Positions 60,945 to 64,000 of a DNA stretch of 64,000 nt are shown piece after piece. This DNA is from Stenotrophomonas sp. SAU14A_NAIMI4_8 (GTDB taxonomy: Bacteria > Pseudomonadota > Gammaproteobacteria > Xanthomonadales > Xanthomonadaceae), in assembly GCF_003086695.1 (NCBI RefSeq), contig NZ_CP025999.1, forward strand, positions 1,777,680 through 1,841,679. The letters run 5' to 3'. The translations under genes and the position numbers were made by a program. The notes under the pieces are model-generated. The model saw only the letters and a program-made list of their open reading frames with translations. It made no database searches and was not told the DNA's origin. Every line of letters starts with the position of its first letter. Position 1 is the stretch's first letter.

Positions 60945-61655
60945 ATGAGCGATCCCACCGAACTGCGCGGCTACCGCAAGCCGTATCCCGGCAGCCAGCC
61001 GCCGCGCATCCACCTGCCGTATGCCAGCACCGCCAAGCGCGGCCCCGGCACCGATCCGATTGCCATTCCGGTCACCCTTTCCGAAGTGACGGGCCCCAGC
61101 ATCAACCGCATCACCCTGGGCGCGCATGCCGCCGATCTGACCGCTGGCTTCCCCGGCCAGCCGCTGGGTGAGCGCATCATCGTCAGTGGCCGCGTGCTGG
61201 ACGAGAACGGTCGGCCGGTGCGCAATTCGGTGGTCGAGGTGTGGCAGTGCAACGCCGCCGGGCGCTACCTGCACAAGGGCGACCAGCACGACGCGCCGCT
61301 GGACCCGAACTTCAAGGGCACCGGCCAGGTGCTGACCGACAGCGAAGGCCGCTACCGCTTCACCACCATCAAGCCGGGCGCCTACCCGTGGCGCAACCAC
61401 TACAACGCCTGGCGGCCGGCGCATATCCATTTCTCGCTGCACGGCGAAGGCATCGGCCAGCGCCTGGTTACGCAGATGTACTTCCCCAACGATCCGCTGC
61501 TGGCGTTCGATCCCATCTACAACTGCGTGGATGACGCCAAGGCGCGGGAGCGCATGGTGTCCTCGTTCGACTGGGAAACCACCGCGAATGAATTTGCGCT
61601 GGGCTATCGTTTCGACATCGTATTGCGCGGTCGCAAGATGACCGTGTGGGAGTAA
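60945..61655 (+). CDS. pcaH: Protocatechuate 3,4-dioxygenase beta subunit
   Basis: 236 residues; iron-bearing subunit of the intradiol ring-cleaving enzyme. GERIIVSGRVLDENGRPVRN and VVEVWQCNAAGRYLHKGDQH are typical, and YPWRNHYNAWRPAHIHFS holds the Tyr and paired His of the Fe(III) site. AGGAG lies 8 bases upstream of the ATG. Opens protocatechuate to 3-carboxy-cis,cis-muconate together with PcaG. Confidence 0.97.
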   Translation: MSDPTELRGYRKPYPGSQPPRIHLPYASTAKRGPGTDPIAIPVTLSEVTGPSINRITLGAHAADLTAGFPGQPLGERIIVSGRVLDENGRPVRNSVVEVWQCNAAGRYLHKGDQHDAPLDPNFKGTGQVLTDSEGRYRFTTIKPGAYPWRNHYNAWRPAHIHFSLHGEGIGQRLVTQMYFPNDPLLAFDPIYNCVDDAKARERMVSSFDWETTANEFALGYRFDIVLRGRKMTVWE

Positions 61656-61659
61656 GACC

Positions 61660-62223
61660 ATGAGCTTCCAATCCACTCCGTGGCAGACCGTCGGCCCGTA
61701 CTACCGGCTGGGCCTGGAGCCGCTGTACCGCGTCGAGATCGCGCCGGCGCAGGCGCAGGGCGAACGCGTGCAGGTGCAGGGCCAGGTGTTCGATGGCGAG
61801 GGCGTACCGGTGTCCGATGCCGTGCTGGAAATCTGGCAGGCCGACGCGCAGGGCATCTACGCGCACGCCGAAGACCCGCGCCGCGACGACCACGATCCCA
61901 GCTTCGATGGCTGGGGCCGCGTGCCGACTGACGACCAGGGCCGCTTTGCGTTCACCACCGTCAAGCCGGGCCGCGTGCCGGGGCTGCGCGGTGAAGCGCA
62001 GGCGCCGCACCTGGTGGTGCTGGTGTTCATGCGCGGCCTGCTGCAGGCCACCCGCGCGCGCATCTACTTCAGTGACGAAGCCAGCAATGGCGACGATGCC
62101 ATCCTGGCGCTGGTGCCGGCCGAGCGCCGCCACACCCTGGTCGCGCAGGCGCAGGGCCAGGGCGTGTACCACTGGGACGTGCGCATGCAGGGCCCTGACG
62201 AAACCGTGTTCTTTGCCTACTGA
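61660..62223 (+). CDS. pcaG: Protocatechuate 3,4-dioxygenase alpha subunit
   Basis: 187 residues. TPWQTVGPYYRLGLEP at the N-terminus (active-site lining loop), VLEIWQADAQGIYAHAEDPR and LVVLVFMRGLLQATRARIYF. Lacks the iron ligands, as expected for the alpha subunit. It starts 4 bases after pcaH ends. Confidence 0.96.
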   Translation: MSFQSTPWQTVGPYYRLGLEPLYRVEIAPAQAQGERVQVQGQVFDGEGVPVSDAVLEIWQADAQGIYAHAEDPRRDDHDPSFDGWGRVPTDDQGRFAFTTVKPGRVPGLRGEAQAPHLVVLVFMRGLLQATRARIYFSDEASNGDDAILALVPAERRHTLVAQAQGQGVYHWDVRMQGPDETVFFAY

Positions 62224-62301
62224 ATGCCCGGGCTGTCGCTTGCCCACGCCGGTCACCGCCGGCGCGGGTAAGCTGGGACAACCCTGGAAGGATCTTCCTT
62301 G

Positions 62302-63645
62302 ATGAACCAGACTCCTTCGCTGCTTGGCGGCCTGTTCGGCGAGCCTGCCGTGGACGCGGTGTTCACCGATGTGGCGCGGCTGCAGGCCATGCTGGACGTG
62401 GAGGCGGCGCTGGCCCGCGCGCAGGCGCGCTGCGGGGTGATTCCGCAGGCGGCGGTGGCCCCCATCGAGGCGGCCTGCAATGCAGGCCATTACGATGTGA
62501 GCGCGCTGTCGGCCGCCACCGCGTTGTCCGGGAACCCGGCCATCCCGCTGGTGAAGGCACTGACCGCGCAGGTCAAGGCCAACGACGCCGAGGCGGCGCG
62601 CTGGGTGCACTGGGGCGCGACCAGCCAGGACATCATCGACACCGGTGCGGTGCTGCAGTTGCGCGCCGCGCGTGAGCACGTGCTGTCGCGCCTGCAGACG
62701 CTGTGCACGGCGCTGGCGCAGCTGGCTGATGCCGAGCGCGATACCGGACTGCCGGGCCGCACCTTGTTGCAGCAGGCGGTGCCGGTCACCTTCGGGCTGA
62801 AGGCCGCCGGCTGGCTTGATGCTCTGCAACGCAGTCAGCGCCGCCTGCAGACCCTGGGCGAAGACACCCTGGTGCTGCAGTTCGGTGGTGCCGCCGGCAC
62901 CTTGGCCTCGCTGCAGCACCGTGGCCTGGACGTTGCCCAGGCGCTGGGCGAGGAACTGCAGTTGCCAGTGCCGGCACTGCCCTGGCACACCGCCCGCGAT
63001 CGCGTGGCCGAGCTGGGCAGCGCATTCGCATTGCTGACCGGCAGCCTGGGCAAGATCGCCACCGACATCGTGCTGTTGATGCAGTCCGAAGTGGCCGAGG
63101 CGTTCGAACCGGCAGGCGAGGGCAAGGGCGGATCGTCGGCCATGCCGCACAAGCGCAACCCGGTGGGCTGCGTGGCTGCCATTGCTGCCGCGACCCGTGT
63201 GCCGGGCCTGCTGTCCACGCTGTACAGCGCCATGCCGCAACCGCACGAACGTGCGGCCGGGCAGTGGCATGCCGAATGGGAAACCGTGCCGGAGATCGTG
63301 CGCCTGTGTGCCGGCAGCCTGGCCCAGGTCACCGTGGTGGTGCAGGGCCTGCAACTGGATCGCGCGCGCATGCTGCAGCACCTGGACAGCCATGGCGGCC
63401 TGCTCTATGCCGAAGCCGTGGCGGTCACCCTCGGCGAGCGCATCGGCAAGGCCGCCGCGCATGCGCTGGTGGAACAGGCGGCGCAGCGCGCACTGGGCCA
63501 ATCGCAGCACCTGCGTGCGGTACTGGCGCAGATGCCCGAGGTGACCGCGCAGCTTTCCGCTGAACAACTCGATGCCTTGTTCGCCGCCGACAGTTGGCGC
63601 GGCATGGCCGATACCTGGATCGACCGCGTGCTTGCACGCGCCTGA
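62302..63645 (+). CDS. pcaB: 3-carboxy-cis,cis-muconate cycloisomerase
   Basis: 447 residues of the fumarase/aspartase superfamily. The signature GKGGSSAMPHKRNPVG is intact (about residues 272-287), with WVHWGATSQDIIDTG near 97 and LPGRTLLQQAVPVTFG around 150. Converts carboxymuconate to 4-carboxymuconolactone. AAGGA 9 bases before ATG 62302; an adjacent TTG at 62299 is not needed. Confidence 0.95.
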   Translation: MNQTPSLLGGLFGEPAVDAVFTDVARLQAMLDVEAALARAQARCGVIPQAAVAPIEAACNAGHYDVSALSAATALSGNPAIPLVKALTAQVKANDAEAARWVHWGATSQDIIDTGAVLQLRAAREHVLSRLQTLCTALAQLADAERDTGLPGRTLLQQAVPVTFGLKAAGWLDALQRSQRRLQTLGEDTLVLQFGGAAGTLASLQHRGLDVAQALGEELQLPVPALPWHTARDRVAELGSAFALLTGSLGKIATDIVLLMQSEVAEAFEPAGEGKGGSSAMPHKRNPVGCVAAIAAATRVPGLLSTLYSAMPQPHERAAGQWHAEWETVPEIVRLCAGSLAQVTVVVQGLQLDRARMLQHLDSHGGLLYAEAVAVTLGERIGKAAAHALVEQAAQRALGQSQHLRAVLAQMPEVTAQLSAEQLDALFAADSWRGMADTWIDRVLARA

Positions 63646-63671
63646 TCCCCACGCATTCCGCTGGAGCCAGC

Positions 63672-64000
63672 ATGCCGTTTCTCGAGCTTCCACAGCATCG
63701 CCTGCACTACCAGACCGAGGGCCGTGAAGACGGCCCCTGGCTGACCTTCTGCAATTCGCTGGGCACCGACCTGGGCATGTGGGCGGCGCAGGTACAGGCG
63801 CTGTCGGCGCAGTACCGCATCCTGCGCTATGACCGCCGCGGCCATGGCCAGTCCAGCGCGCCGCCTGGCCTGTACAGCGTGGCCGAGCTGGGCGCCGACG
63901 TGCTGGCGTTGTGGGATCACCTGGGCATCGAGCGCAGCCACTTCTGCGGGCTGTCCATCGGCGGGCTGACCGGCCAGTGGCTGGGCGTGCATGCCGGCAA
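63672..64000 (+). CDS. pcaD: 3-oxoadipate enol-lactonase, N-terminal part, cut by window end
   Basis: The first 109 residues of an alpha/beta-hydrolase of about 260. MPFLELPQHRLHYQTEGRED, FCNSLGTDLGMWAAQVQALS (oxyanion region), LRYDRRGHGQS and the nucleophile elbow FCGLSIGGLTGQW with catalytic Ser are visible. Starts 26 bases after pcaB. Would hydrolyse 3-oxoadipate enol-lactone; a pcaC gene probably follows outside the window. Confidence 0.93.
   Translation, partial: MPFLELPQHRLHYQTEGREDGPWLTFCNSLGTDLGMWAAQVQALSAQYRILRYDRRGHGQSSAPPGLYSVAELGADVLALWDHLGIERSHFCGLSIGGLTGQWLGVHAG

Noticed and set aside
59493..63693. Two minus-strand frames of more than 700 codons opposite the pca genes
   Set aside because: His/Gln/Gly-rich antisense frames; the pca genes on the plus strand are complete and collinear.

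Overview
The window looks like a chromosomal segment of Stenotrophomonas (S. maltophilia complex or a close relative) in the Xanthomonadaceae/Lysobacteraceae. Four things point there: high GC; the end of an efflux operon with the RND pump - SDR oxidoreductase - outer-membrane factor order of smeW-smeU2-smeX; many short palindromic GTAG-type (SMAG/REP) repeats between genes; and the xanthomonad-type order smpB-ratA-rnfH-bamE-fur-recN-hrcA-grpE-dnaK-dnaJ. I see no prophage, insertion-sequence transposase, CRISPR array, rRNA or tRNA gene. The one RNA gene is tmRNA (ssrA, minus strand, near 8.5 kb). The first gene (smeW) and the last (pcaD) are cut by the window edges.

Layout. 0-4 kb: end of the sme efflux operon. 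4-9.5 kb: an EEP-family phosphodiesterase, a lipoprotein alpha/beta hydrolase, an ICMT-like membrane protein, secreted and membrane proteins of unknown function, and ssrA. 9.5-21.3 kb: trans-translation, envelope, iron and heat-shock block (smpB, ratA, rnfH, bamE, fur, recN, hrcA, grpE, dnaK, dnaJ) with a divergent GDSL-esterase/LysR pair between fur and recN. 21.3-28.9 kb: an AraC regulator divergent from an Fsr-type MFS pump, pdxY-tyrA, a 64-residue protein, and a yigZ-like gene coupled to an ABC exporter. 28.9-36 kb: ECF sigma factor plus a membrane partner, a GAF-GAF-GGDEF-EAL protein, a LOG protein and a class III aminotransferase. 36-43.9 kb: queA-tgt-yajC-secD-secF and fabV. 43.9-52.3 kb: a degenerate FimX-like protein, YhiN-like flavoprotein, YaeQ, RluA-family synthase, DUF188 protein, a cold-shock protein, a GST and SelO. 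53-64 kb: a quinate/shikimate-type cluster (beta-helix protein, OprB-type porin, exported 3-dehydroquinate dehydratase, aromatic-acid MFS) followed by the protocatechuate branch of the beta-ketoadipate pathway, pcaIJFHGBD. Together these would carry a plant-derived hydroaromatic acid to succinyl-CoA and acetyl-CoA, but no quinate dehydrogenase or classical 3-dehydroshikimate dehydratase is visible.

The most unusual signal is non-coding. Three intergenic islands of 0.53-0.60 kb (23464-24060, 41931-42469, 52310-52836) share one architecture. Each is bounded by inward-facing copies of a 17-19 nt palindrome followed by hexamer-like repeats. Inside are oriented stem-loops of 96-102 nt. Five stem-loops are intact. 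Every one has perfectly paired arms of 22-25 bp around a core of exactly 52 nt. Arm sequences differ between copies yet always pair, and an inner hairpin around an invariant CATCCATG also changes in a compensated way. The island centres hold conserved pairs of REP elements with a shared spacer. I do not recognise this composite as a named family. It could be a structured RNA, a recombination or protein-binding element, or a non-autonomous mobile unit. Other points of interest are PcaR-like operators before both catabolic gene groups, an exported beta-helix protein with no assigned step, REP elements that form the 3' ends of genes or part of a promoter, and a cysteine-free Fur.
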